Assembly (NCBI GenBank): GCA_017501345.1
Contig: JAFVXC010000028.1
Coordinates: forward strand, 60,013 to 124,012
DNA from: Clostridia bacterium
GTDB taxonomy: Bacteria > Bacillota_A > Clostridia > Oscillospirales > CAG-272
DNA length: 64,000 bases
Direction: 5' to 3'
The first letter of the stretch is position 1. Each line of letters opens with the position of its first letter. Below are positions 16,942 through 25,351 of the stretch, in pieces. The translations under genes were made by a program, and so were the position numbers. The notes beneath the pieces are model-generated. The model did no database searches. It was not told the DNA's origin and saw nothing but the letters and a program-made list of their open reading frames with translations.

Positions 16942-17739
16942 ATGAGACTCAGGTATGATTTTAGTCCGCGCGACTCGGTCACCCCGCCGCGCCATATCCG
17001 TATCGGCTGCTCTGCCGATCCGAGGGTGACACGTTACGGCCCCTCTCACAGAAATATGTACCTCATCCACTACGTGACGGCAGGAAAAGGCTACTTCAAC
17101 GGTAACTCCGTAAAGGCGGGGCAGGGATTTCTGATCACTCCGGGTATGGCGGAGCATTACTATCCCGACGAAAAGGCTCCATGGACCTATCTTTGGATCA
17201 TAACGACCGATCCCGCGATCGAATATTTTTTCGAGCAGCACGCGGCAGATCCCGAAAGCGGTATTTTTCAGTACAGGAACGTCGGTGTAGTCGAATCGAT
17301 CATGAAGCGGCTTATGACCGAAACAAGTCCCTTCCGCTTTTCCGCTATGCAGACGCTTGAATACTTCCTCAACATATTCAATCATTGTGTTTACACGCCG
17401 CCGAAGAATAAAACGTCAAACGAGAAGCTCTACTTTGATTATGCGGTTGAATATATCAGTGCCGCGCTCTCGTCTCCGATCATGGTGGAGGAGCTTTGCC
17501 AAAGGCTGGGCGTTTCGCAGGCGTATCTGTATAAGGTATTCAAAAATAACGTCGCCATCTCACCGAAGCAGTATATCCTGCAGTCAAAATTACTGCAGGC
17601 ACAGCTTCTGCTCAAGGAAAGCGATCTCTCGATCTCGGAGGTCGGGGATGCGGTCGGCTTTTCGGATGTGCTTGCGTTTTCGCGTTTTTTCTCGTCCCGC
17701 ACGGGCTGTTCTCCAACCGACTACCGGAAAGGAATCTGA
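16942..17739 (+). CDS. AraC family regulator, divergent to the GRE2 operon
   Basis: A 265-residue AraC regulator. The N-terminal arm and cupin sensing domain include MYLIHYVTAGKGYF and AGQGFLITPGMAEHYYPDE, and the C-terminal double HTH spans about 165-262 (MVEELCQRLGVSQAYLYKVF; ISEVGDAVGFSDVLAFSRFF). Positioned head-to-head with GRE2 (123 bp apart). RBS TGAGGAGGAT. Its transcript ends at repeat copy 4. Confidence 0.9.
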   Translation: MRLRYDFSPRDSVTPPRHIRIGCSADPRVTRYGPSHRNMYLIHYVTAGKGYFNGNSVKAGQGFLITPGMAEHYYPDEKAPWTYLWIITTDPAIEYFFEQHAADPESGIFQYRNVGVVESIMKRLMTETSPFRFSAMQTLEYFLNIFNHCVYTPPKNKTSNEKLYFDYAVEYISAALSSPIMVEELCQRLGVSQAYLYKVFKNNVAISPKQYILQSKLLQAQLLLKESDLSISEVGDAVGFSDVLAFSRFFSSRTGCSPTDYRKGI

Positions 17740-17747
17740 ACGAAAAA

Positions 17748-17783
17748 AGCAATATCAAACCCATAAAGGGGAATGATATTGCC
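17748..17783 (-). repeat. Operon-terminal hairpin repeat, copy 4
   Basis: AGCAATATCA / TGATATTGCC arms, with AACCC..GGGGAA inside, between the convergent AraC gene and the FAD oxidoreductase. The first G of the left arm is A. Confidence 0.88.
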
Positions 17784-17817
17784 TTTTTGGTCTATTTTGA
17801 TCTTACACGATCAGATC

Positions 17818-19377
17818 TTATTTACGGGTGAACTCGTTCACTCTGTTCTTGATCACGACCGACATACTCTTGTATTCGGGGTTCGGGTACTTCTCGTCGT
17901 GCGAGATCGAGGTAGCGGATACACCGTCGATCTCTCTCATCGCCTGACCGAGGTTGCAGCCCGTCGAGATCAGCTCGGACTGAAGCGCCTTGACGTTGAT
18001 CTTTCTCGGAGGGATATCCTCAGCAAGCGAGATGCAGGATGCAACGCCTGCTGCCTCACCCATCGAGAGACAGCAAAGGATCAGCCGTGCGCCCGACTGT
18101 GCGTATACGTCGGAGGAGAGGTTTCTGCCTGCAACGAGGAGGTTTTCCACGCAGGCGGGAACGAGACATCTGTACGGAATGTCGTAGCATCTGTTCGGCT
18201 CGAATTCTGCGAACTCTGCGGTCTGTCCCTTTACGTTAACAACGGGCTTTCCGTCCGGAGGAGGCGTGGTCGTGCCAAAGCCGCCCGAGTTGCTGATGAC
18301 GTACTGAATCTCGCCGTTCAGCATAATGGGAGCCCACTTAATGTTACCGGTGTCCTCGAAATTGTGGATATCGTAGCCGTGGTTCGAGATCGCAATGACG
18401 TCGTCGTGCTTCCGGCAGAAGGCGATATCCTCTGCGGTGAGGCGATATTCGCCGACGATACGTCTGCTCTCTCTGACGCCGAGAAGGCTTCCCGTCGTGG
18501 TGAGGAAGGAATTTTCGAAGCCGGGAACTCTCTTCTTGATGTATTCTGCAAGCATCGTAGCCTGCTCTCTGCCCTCGAAATACATACGGGTGAGGTCTCT
18601 GTTATCAACGGGGAAGCATCTTCTGGAGTGTGCCATACAAATGCTGACCTCGTCCATTCCGCAGTTCTGCGGTCTGCCGGGAATGTGGGTGATCCAGTTG
18701 AGGTGGTTGTCAGTCTCGTAGGGGAGAAGTCCGCTTGCGAGATCCTCGCGGATCATCTTCGTCCACTTGGGGTCGGTCTTCTTTAAGTCGGAGGTCTGAT
18801 AATCCTCCCATCTTACGCCGCCGAGCGTGAACTCGAGCGAGCAAGCCTGGCTCATTCCGTCGCCCTCGCGGCCGCTTTCGGTCTCCGCACCTGCGTAGTA
18901 AGCAAGATCGGAGTCACCCGTCGCGTCAATGAAGCGCTTTGCGGAAATGTACTTTCTGCCGGTCTTGGTCTGAATGACGACACCCTTTACGGTGTCTCCG
19001 TCCATCACGGTGTCAACCACGCTTGTGACGAGCAGAACGTCAACGTTATACTTCTTTACCATACGGTCAAGCACGAGCTTGTGCTTTTCGATGTTGGTGT
19101 TTCTGTGCCAATGCCCCTCAATCTCCTCAAGCTCGTCGAGCATCTCTCTGCCGATACCCGCGACGAAGTCGAGGGGAATGTTGACAAGACCCATCGTAGC
19201 AAGACCGCCGAGTGCCGAGGTCGCCTCGATCAGGAGCACACGGTAGCCTCTCTTGCCGACGGCAACAGCCGCGCCGAAGCCTGCAACGCCACCGCCCGCA
19301 ACGACGACGTCATAATCGCCGTAAAGGGGGATCTCCTTTACCTTTTCCATGATTTTTTCATTGTTAAAATCGATCAT
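17818..19377 (-). CDS. FAD-dependent oxidoreductase (FAD_oxidored, PF12831 type)
   Basis: A 519-residue flavoprotein. The dinucleotide-binding motif VVVAGGGVAGFGAAVAVGKRG is at about 24-44, followed by GGLATMGLV, a mid-protein RFIDATGDSDLAYYAG segment and a C-terminal FAD-closing LLVAGRNLSSDVYAQSGAR. There is no signal peptide. It lies 16 bp behind a two-cluster ferredoxin, so electrons probably pass between the ferredoxin and FAD. The divergent PocR-AraC regulator implies induction by a small molecule. Likely reduction or dehydrogenation of an unsaturated or hydroxylated organic acid or sugar acid; substrate unknown. Confidence 0.88.
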   Translation of the reverse strand: MIDFNNEKIMEKVKEIPLYGDYDVVVAGGGVAGFGAAVAVGKRGYRVLLIEATSALGGLATMGLVNIPLDFVAGIGREMLDELEEIEGHWHRNTNIEKHKLVLDRMVKKYNVDVLLVTSVVDTVMDGDTVKGVVIQTKTGRKYISAKRFIDATGDSDLAYYAGAETESGREGDGMSQACSLEFTLGGVRWEDYQTSDLKKTDPKWTKMIREDLASGLLPYETDNHLNWITHIPGRPQNCGMDEVSICMAHSRRCFPVDNRDLTRMYFEGREQATMLAEYIKKRVPGFENSFLTTTGSLLGVRESRRIVGEYRLTAEDIAFCRKHDDVIAISNHGYDIHNFEDTGNIKWAPIMLNGEIQYVISNSGGFGTTTPPPDGKPVVNVKGQTAEFAEFEPNRCYDIPYRCLVPACVENLLVAGRNLSSDVYAQSGARLILCCLSMGEAAGVASCISLAEDIPPRKINVKALQSELISTGCNLGQAMREIDGVSATSISHDEKYPNPEYKSMSVVIKNRVNEFTRK

Positions 19378-19393
19378 CGTATTTTTCTCCTTT

Positions 19394-19573
19394 TTATACT
19401 TCTATTTTCACAATCGCTTCCGACGCGCAGTTTCTCGCGCACCTGCCGCATCCGATGCACTTGTCACGGTCGATGTGCGCCCCTGCGCTGTCCATCGTGA
19501 TCGCCTGCACGGGACAAGCGTACTGACATTCCTGGCAAAAGCAGCAGCCCGCTTCAACGCTGTATTTGATCAT
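19394..19573 (-). CDS. Two-[4Fe-4S] ferredoxin, partner of the FAD oxidoreductase
   Basis: A 59-residue ferredoxin with two CxxCxxCxxxC-type groups: CCFCQECQYACP near the start and CIGCGRCARNC near residue 40, enough for two [4Fe-4S] clusters. The first group has an extra Cys. I chose ATG 19573 because GGAG stands 6-7 bp upstream; the longer frame to 19606 includes that RBS. It is the first gene of a two-gene unit with the flavoprotein and is read away from the PocR-AraC gene. Confidence 0.88.
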   Translation of the reverse strand: MIKYSVEAGCCFCQECQYACPVQAITMDSAGAHIDRDKCIGCGRCARNCASEAIVKIEV

Positions 19574-19692
19574 ATGTATCTCCATTCCGCCGCCGAGAGA
19601 CGGCACGATTATTACGGTAAAAGTATAACATATTTTTTCGGAAATGCAAAGGGACGTATTTTACATCTATTAGCACAATTTTTACCTTTTGG

Positions 19693-19721
19693 TTGACAGA
19701 GGGTCTTCTTTGTGATATAAT
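19693..19721 (+). promoter_or_regulatory. Promoter of the PocR-AraC gene
   Basis: TTGACA (19693-19698), 17-bp spacer, TATAAT (19716-19721) with TGA extended -10; a consensus sigma-A promoter 21 bp before the start codon, so the leader is very short. Confidence 0.85.
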
Positions 19722-19742
19722 CGTAAAAAAGGAGGCGATACG

Positions 19743-20606
19743 ATGAATTCTACCGAGGCCATTACCGCTTTCATAAACGCCATCAGAGAGATCAGTGGCG
19801 TTGGGATCTGCTACTACGACTTGAATTCCTTCTTTAACTATCAAAAAAAGGGCATCAAAAACAACCGAGGCCATTACTGTGCCTTTTGCGAAAAGGTGAG
19901 ATCGTTGCCGAACGGACGGCAGAGCTGTGAGGAGAGCGACAGAAGGGAAGCCATTATGCTCGCAAAGCAATACAAAAGCCCGTTTTTTTATGAATGCCAT
20001 ATGGGAATGCGCGAGCTTGTGATCCCCCTCCTGCGCGACGGTTTTCTGCTCGGGGTTCTTTTCGTTGGTCAATGCCGCACCGACTCCGACTATGAGGATA
20101 CGATCAGGGCAAATGCAAAGCGGATGGGCGGCGATCCCAATGAATTTCTCGCGCTTTACAATCAGCTTCCTCTGCTGTCTAAGAAAGATCTCTTGATGAT
20201 CGGAACGGTCCTTTCGCAGTATTTTGATATGAAAATTTTGACGAATGAGCTTTTGCATCCCCCGACCTCGCCGAACACGACGGTGCGGGATCTTCCCGAA
20301 GCGATCAGAAGCTACATCCAACAAAATTACAGATACGGCTTGTCGGCAAAGCATATCGCCGAAGCCTTTTACGTCAATGCCTCCTACGCCTCGCGGTGCT
20401 TCAGTCAAAGGTTTCATATAACCCTAACGAGTTACGTTACGCAGGTCCGTCTTGAGCGTGCAAAGGCGTTGCTCCTTACGACCGACGCGCCGATCGGAAG
20501 CATCGCGCTCAACGTCGGCTTTGACGACTTGAATTATTTTTCAAGGGTATTCAAAAAGACGATCGGTTGCACGCCGACCGAATATCGCACAGATCATAAG
20601 AAATGA
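19743..20606 (+). CDS. PocR-domain AraC regulator of the ferredoxin-FAD operon
   Basis: A 287-residue regulator. Residues about 5-165 form a PocR sensory domain, as in the propanediol regulator PocR, with its cysteine pattern HYCAFCEK, SCEESDRRE and FFYECHMGM. The C-terminal 100 residues are an AraC double HTH (SAKHIAEAFYVNASYASRCF; IGSIALNVGFDDLNYFSRVF). PocR domains bind small organic ligands, so the divergent ferredoxin-flavoprotein operon is probably induced by its substrate. RBS GGAGG. Ends at repeat copy 5. Confidence 0.9.
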   Translation: MNSTEAITAFINAIREISGVGICYYDLNSFFNYQKKGIKNNRGHYCAFCEKVRSLPNGRQSCEESDRREAIMLAKQYKSPFFYECHMGMRELVIPLLRDGFLLGVLFVGQCRTDSDYEDTIRANAKRMGGDPNEFLALYNQLPLLSKKDLLMIGTVLSQYFDMKILTNELLHPPTSPNTTVRDLPEAIRSYIQQNYRYGLSAKHIAEAFYVNASYASRCFSQRFHITLTSYVTQVRLERAKALLLTTDAPIGSIALNVGFDDLNYFSRVFKKTIGCTPTEYRTDHKK

Positions 20607-20615
20607 TAAAACAAA

Positions 20616-20652
20616 GGCAATATCAAACCCGAAGAGAGGGAATGATATTGCC
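20616..20652 (-). repeat. Operon-terminal hairpin repeat, copy 5
   Basis: GGCAATATCA / TGATATTGCC arms with AACCC..GGGAA inside, between the convergent PocR-AraC (stop 20606) and GH36 (stop 20675) genes. Confidence 0.9.
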
Positions 20653-20674
20653 TTTTGCTATTTTTTGTGTTCGA

Positions 20675-22585
20675 TTATTTGAGACGGTACTCAAAGATCG
20701 TGCAGGACCTTTTTTCCTTCAGAACGATCTCAAGCTCTCCCGAAGACTCACGCGAAGAGCCGTCGTCGAGAGACAGGACCGTATACGTGCGATCCCGCAG
20801 AAGCCCCTTCAGTTCGATCTGTACCCGATCAAACGGCGAATTGCTCCTGCGGAACACCATTACGATGCCGCTTTGTGCTTCGCCGTCGTGGTACTGCCAG
20901 ATCGCCCACGAGGTGTCGTCAAAGACCGCAGAGCCGAGATTATAGAAATCCTTCGAAAAATATCTGCGAATGCTGCGGTATTCGTCCGTAATCTTTTTTG
21001 CCCACGCAAAGTCCGCCTCGGTCATGCTCTGAAAGACTGCATTATAGAACGCGCCGCCCCAGCTCGCAGAATAGGAGCTTCGTATGGCGTAGGTGTCGCC
21101 CTTGGTCTTGCTCGTACAGCCGTTATAGGGGAGATAAAGAGAGATTCCCGCATTGTGTGTCTGCAGTACCTCGGGGTTTTCGTTGAAGTTGCACTGGTAA
21201 TCACTTCTGAAGAAGGGGATCGAGCGCCTTATGGTTTCAATGTCGATCCGTTTTCCTCCCGAAGCGCAGTTGTCAATGATGAGGTCGGGGAATTCCGCGA
21301 GAAGATCGTCCCACAGCCGGTACATTCCCATAATATGCTTGATCTCGGTGATCCCGCGGCGGTTTTCCTCGTCGTTTGCCCTAAAATACTCTGCAGGCCG
21401 TATGTTAAAATCCTGTCTGTAACAGGACAGTCCCAAATCCTTGACGTAATAGGAGAGCAGTCTCTTTACGTAATGCAGAGCCTCGTCGTTTCCGTAGTTC
21501 AGGATTCTTGACGTGTGACCCGGAACACTCAAAAACCAGTCGGGGTGCTGTTCTATGATGTTGGTTCCTTCTATCGCCCGCTCGGGCTCAAGCCAGAGCA
21601 TCAGCTTCATTCCCGCGTCGCCTGCACATTCGGCAACGTCTCTCAGGTAACCCGGGTGAACGCGGGTATTTACCTCCCATTCTCCCGTGTGCATAGACCA
21701 GTCTCCACTGAAGGTGTCGTCACATTTGGTGCAGTTTCCGTACCAGCCCGCATCGATCCAGATGTCCTCAAATCTGATGTCATAGCGCTGTAGGTCTCTG
21801 ATCCGCTTTTTCATTTCCTCGCTCGGGAGACCGCCCCAAAGCTCGAATGCCATAAGCCCCTCGCGCTTTGCCTTGGTGCAGCTCTTATGAGAAACGTGCT
21901 CCTTTATGAAGCGACGGAATTTATTATACTTGTCCTCATCAGCAGAGTATTTCATAATCAAGGTGGATGACGTACGGATCCGTTCGCCCGGCTTCAGATA
22001 GAAATTCGTTTCCTTGAGCCCCGAGCGCATCAGAATGCCGCCGTCCTGCCGAGAAAATTCAGCCCGCCAGTCACCCGTCCAGCCGATCGCCGTAATATAA
22101 CCGCTCTCCATTGCGGTGACGTCGAAAAAGGGCATCATCCCCTCGCTGGAGCGTCCCGAGGAATTTGTAAAGCTCTTCGTTTTACGGGAGGTCTTATCCA
22201 GATATTTATGATTCAGACCGAACTCGGTTGCGCTGATCTTGTCGCTTTCCCAATAATAACGTCCGCTCACAGAGCCGCTCATAGAGATCACGCAGGCATC
22301 GCCCTCCTTAGGCATATATCCGTGAGAAGGCGGAGTGGGAAGCTCAAGCGGCAAAAGCGCGTCGGCATCGAAAATATCGGAAAATATTCCGCTGTCACAG
22401 TTCGATTTGTTTTCAAAATACAGGACCCATTCTACAGCGTCAAATTCCTTATATTCCTTGACACGCAAACAGACCTCTACGCCGTTTCCAAGCTCGAAGA
22501 TTTCGCCGCCCTCTGCGGCTCTTCCGTAGGCGTTGCCCGAATGAAAGGGAACGCCCTGATAGTGAAAGCTGAATGCAGGCTTCAT
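20675..22585 (-). CDS. GH36 family alpha-galactosidase-type glycosidase
   Basis: A 636-residue clan GH-D enzyme. The nucleophile region is LSCYRQDFN (Asp, usual form YxKWDxN), the acid/base region IDNCASGGKRID, and the upstream FEDIWIDAGWYG and MLWLEPER segments are typical of GH36. The N-terminal beta-sandwich spans about 1-230. It has no signal peptide, so it works inside the cell on imported alpha-galactosides or alpha-N-acetylgalactosaminides. Slightly shorter than the usual 700-730 residues. RBS GGGAGGAATAAAT. It stands alone with its own promoter and ends at repeat copy 5. Confidence 0.9.
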   Translation of the reverse strand: MKPAFSFHYQGVPFHSGNAYGRAAEGGEIFELGNGVEVCLRVKEYKEFDAVEWVLYFENKSNCDSGIFSDIFDADALLPLELPTPPSHGYMPKEGDACVISMSGSVSGRYYWESDKISATEFGLNHKYLDKTSRKTKSFTNSSGRSSEGMMPFFDVTAMESGYITAIGWTGDWRAEFSRQDGGILMRSGLKETNFYLKPGERIRTSSTLIMKYSADEDKYNKFRRFIKEHVSHKSCTKAKREGLMAFELWGGLPSEEMKKRIRDLQRYDIRFEDIWIDAGWYGNCTKCDDTFSGDWSMHTGEWEVNTRVHPGYLRDVAECAGDAGMKLMLWLEPERAIEGTNIIEQHPDWFLSVPGHTSRILNYGNDEALHYVKRLLSYYVKDLGLSCYRQDFNIRPAEYFRANDEENRRGITEIKHIMGMYRLWDDLLAEFPDLIIDNCASGGKRIDIETIRRSIPFFRSDYQCNFNENPEVLQTHNAGISLYLPYNGCTSKTKGDTYAIRSSYSASWGGAFYNAVFQSMTEADFAWAKKITDEYRSIRRYFSKDFYNLGSAVFDDTSWAIWQYHDGEAQSGIVMVFRRSNSPFDRVQIELKGLLRDRTYTVLSLDDGSSRESSGELEIVLKEKRSCTIFEYRLK

Positions 22586-22629
22586 ATTTATTCCTCCCCA
22601 CGATACCGTGCTGTGTAATCGTTTTTCTC

Positions 22630-22658
22630 ATTTTAGCACACAAAATAAGACTTGTCAA
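22630..22658 (-). promoter_or_regulatory. Promoter of the GH36 gene
   Basis: On the minus strand, TTGACA (22658-22653), 17-bp spacer, TAAAAT (22635-22630) with TGC extended -10, 45 bp before the start codon. Confidence 0.8.
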
Positions 22659-22738
22659 TACGTCTTTCAGGGAAATGCTTTTTTGCTTTCAGATCGTGCC
22701 TTAGCATATGCTACACAGTATCTCATAAAACGGAGAAA

Positions 22739-22773
22739 GGCAATATCAAACCGCTTTTCGGAAGGATATTGCC
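22739..22773 (-). repeat. Operon-terminal hairpin repeat, copy 6
   Basis: GGCAATATCA with GGATATTGCC (one arm change) and AACCG..CGGAA inside, followed by TTTTTT. It lies 18 bp past the DUF4838 stop and 80 bp upstream of the GH36 -35 box, between two genes of the same direction. Confidence 0.88.
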
Positions 22774-22790
22774 TTTTTTCTTCGTGTGCT

Positions 22791-24533
22791 TTACTGCATA
22801 ATATAATAAAGCGAATAGCCCACTCTCGCCTTCATATACGGAGTAGACAACATCAGCTTTTTGGTTTCTGCGAGCGAGCGGCGCTCCGTGATTTCGGTGA
22901 TCCCGAAGCTCTTAACGTCGTCGAAGAATTCGTCAACAAGCCTCTCGCGCCCCTCGTTTTCGATCGGCATACGAGCGATACGCAGGAAGCGAACCGAGAG
23001 ATATTCTCTCTCGACACGTCTCTTGTAGGTCTCGTTCTCTGCAAGTGCGATCGCTTCCTTGAAGAGCTTTTCAGACTCATCTACAAGCTCGTCGGTAATG
23101 TATTCCTCGTCGGGATACTGGTAGAGGAGGAGCGGGGAGCTTTCGCAAGCCGCCATCATCAGTCTGACGTACTCCTCGAACTTCGCGCCTGCCTTTTCGC
23201 CGTATACCGTGCGGCAGAAGCGGTGGGTCTCTTCATCCACGTCAATGTCGGGATCCCAGAGAAGTCTCGTGCTGATATAGGACTTGAGATCATCACACGC
23301 GGCACCGCCGCCATAGGCAAAGTTGCCCTGCTCAAGAAGGCCCATAACTCCGTTATCTCTGAACATCTGTACGTTTTTCTGAAGCACGTGCAGATGGATG
23401 TAGGGTTGGAGATAGTTGCGGAAGTTGACGGCGTAGTCCCAGACGTAAAGTCTCTTTGCGTGATCCTTCCAGGCGTGGAGTGCATCCACAAATTCCTTTT
23501 CTCTTTCCGAGCCCATAAGAGCAAGCTCCTCAAGGGGACGGTCTCCTCTGCATCGGATCGAGCAAAGGCGAACGATCACGTTATCCCTTGCGACGGCGTG
23601 CTTCGGTGCGGGAACAGAATACTGGTAGGCGAAGGTGTGGAGCAGGATATTCGGATGGTCGTCCTTGATCGCGTCAGCAATGCCGTTGACGAAATGAATG
23701 ATCGGGCCTGCGGGGCTGCCTTCCTTTTCTTCAAGCGCGAGGCAGCTCTTACAGGTACAACGCTTCCTGTTATCGTTCTGTGCGACAGAGAAGACGCGGC
23801 ACTCGGGATTCTCGCGGATCCAGCGGCGAAGCGTTGCCTCAGCGACCCTTGCGACCTCGGGATTCGTAAGGCAAAGCTGACCGTTGGGGATTCTCTCGCC
23901 TTCAACCTCGGAAAAGTATTCGGGATGCTCTTCAAAATATTTTTCCGCAGGGACAAGATCTCTGAAGGAATGATGGAAATTGAACCACTTCATTCGCCCG
24001 CCCTTTGCAAAGGAGACGTCGCCAAGGCTCGTGTTGGAACGGTTCTTTGCGCAGAAGTCCCCGTCAAATGCGTGGCGGAAATAGGTATCTCTGAATTCAA
24101 ACGCAGGCTCCTTTACGATCTCATCAAGCTCGATCTCGAGGGAGGTGAGTCTGTCGATCGTCTCGACGTCCTTCGTATAGCAAGCGAAGCCGCAGAATTT
24201 TTCAAGGAAATAGTAGACGCCGTAAACCACACCGCGGGAGCTGTTGCCCGTGATATAAATGTTTTCTCCGCGTCCCGCGATCGAGAATGCCTCCTCGGAG
24301 AGTCCCGTAAGCGCAGGACTTCTCCACTCATCGCCTCTTACGAGATCGCCGATGCAGATCTCAGGACCTCTTTGCGGACAACGGTCGGAAAAATAGGGGA
24401 TCGCCGCATGCGTGGACTGAAGCAGATACTTCTGAAGCTCGGACGCCGCGTAGCGGATCGCCTCATCCGAATATTGGTGCGCGACGATGTGGTAGATGCT
24501 TTCGCCGTTTTCGGCAATTTTGTAAATGCTCAT
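22791..24533 (-). CDS. DUF4838 domain protein, probable glycosidase
   Basis: A 580-residue protein of the DUF4838 family. The N-terminal part has the alpha-glucuronidase-like NSSRGVVYGVYYFLEKFCG segment (about 98-116). The central barrel carries the family hallmark VAQNDNRKRCTCKSC (about 258-272), whose cysteines may bind metal, and LHTFAYQYS. It has no signal peptide. It overlaps murQ by 4 bp, in an operon with a sugar kinase, so it may release or modify an amino sugar that the kinase and etherase then process. The reaction of DUF4838 proteins is not established; I infer hydrolase from fold resemblance. Confidence 0.8.
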   Translation of the reverse strand: MSIYKIAENGESIYHIVAHQYSDEAIRYAASELQKYLLQSTHAAIPYFSDRCPQRGPEICIGDLVRGDEWRSPALTGLSEEAFSIAGRGENIYITGNSSRGVVYGVYYFLEKFCGFACYTKDVETIDRLTSLEIELDEIVKEPAFEFRDTYFRHAFDGDFCAKNRSNTSLGDVSFAKGGRMKWFNFHHSFRDLVPAEKYFEEHPEYFSEVEGERIPNGQLCLTNPEVARVAEATLRRWIRENPECRVFSVAQNDNRKRCTCKSCLALEEKEGSPAGPIIHFVNGIADAIKDDHPNILLHTFAYQYSVPAPKHAVARDNVIVRLCSIRCRGDRPLEELALMGSEREKEFVDALHAWKDHAKRLYVWDYAVNFRNYLQPYIHLHVLQKNVQMFRDNGVMGLLEQGNFAYGGGAACDDLKSYISTRLLWDPDIDVDEETHRFCRTVYGEKAGAKFEEYVRLMMAACESSPLLLYQYPDEEYITDELVDESEKLFKEAIALAENETYKRRVEREYLSVRFLRIARMPIENEGRERLVDEFFDDVKSFGITEITERRSLAETKKLMLSTPYMKARVGYSLYYIMQ

Positions 24534-25351
24534 ACTTTTTTCTCCTTTTCAACCGTTTGCTTTATATTCCAGTTGTTAGCTTCAAGCTTTTCGGTAGCCT
24601 CTTCCTCGCTGCAGGAAAGGATCTCCGTGACGATCCGAATAACACGGCGTCTCAGCTTTACGTTGGACGGGGACAGATTGATCATCATATTCTCGTACAC
24701 CTTGCCCGTTTTCGTCATAGCGCAGGTGGTCAGCGTGTTGAGCACGATCTTCTGCGCCGTGCCCGCCTTCAGACGCGTTGAGCCGGTCAAGACCTCGGCA
24801 CCCGTGTCGACGAAGATGGGAATATCCGAGGCGCGCAGGATCAGGGTGTCATCGTTTGAGGAAAGGCCAACGGTAACGCAGCCAAGCTTCTTTGCGGCGT
24901 CGAGCGCACCAACGACGAACTGTGCGTTTCCCGCAGCCGAGATGCCTACGACAACGTCACCTATAGAAACACCGTGCTCCTCGATCACGGCAACGCCGCG
25001 TTCGTATTTATCCTCTTCGTTTTCGCCCGCGCGGAACATACGCTCGTTTCCGCCTGCAATGATCCCGTTTACCATATCGTAGGACACACCGAAGGTTGGA
25101 GGACACTCAGAGGCGTCGATCACGCCAAGGCGTCCCGACGTGCCTGCACCGACGTAAAACAGGCGGTGACCGCCCTCGAAGGCCTCGGCGATCGCGTCTA
25201 TCGCCCGTGCGATCGACGCAGCGGCATCCTCAACCGCCTTTACCGCCTCGTAGTTTGCGGTGATCACAAGGCGCGCCATATCCTCCGTGCTCATTCTGTC
25301 CATATGCGTGCTGAGCGGATTTCTCATTTCGGTTTTCGGTATATTTTTCAT
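24530..25351 (-). CDS. murQ: N-acetylmuramic acid 6-phosphate etherase
   Basis: A 273-residue SIS-domain lyase that cleaves the D-lactyl ether of MurNAc-6-phosphate to give GlcNAc-6-phosphate and D-lactate. The signature GAGTSGRLGVIDASECPPTFG is near residue 68; GISAAGNAQFV is the second sugar-phosphate-binding segment, and the C-terminal NVKLRRRVIRIV with the EATEKLEANNWNIKQTV tail is typical. The length is about 25 residues under the usual 300, missing mainly from the N-terminus. It overlaps the kinase gene by 4 bp upstream and DUF4838 by 4 bp downstream. Cytoplasmic murein recycling. Confidence 0.95.
   Translation of the reverse strand: MKNIPKTEMRNPLSTHMDRMSTEDMARLVITANYEAVKAVEDAAASIARAIDAIAEAFEGGHRLFYVGAGTSGRLGVIDASECPPTFGVSYDMVNGIIAGGNERMFRAGENEEDKYERGVAVIEEHGVSIGDVVVGISAAGNAQFVVGALDAAKKLGCVTVGLSSNDDTLILRASDIPIFVDTGAEVLTGSTRLKAGTAQKIVLNTLTTCAMTKTGKVYENMMINLSPSNVKLRRRVIRIVTEILSCSEEEATEKLEANNWNIKQTVEKEKKV

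Noticed and set aside
22608..25082. 824-codon plus-strand open frame opposite DUF4838 and murQ
   Set aside because: It is a mirror frame of two clearly recognised minus-strand genes; the translated sequence is not protein-like and repeats no known motif.
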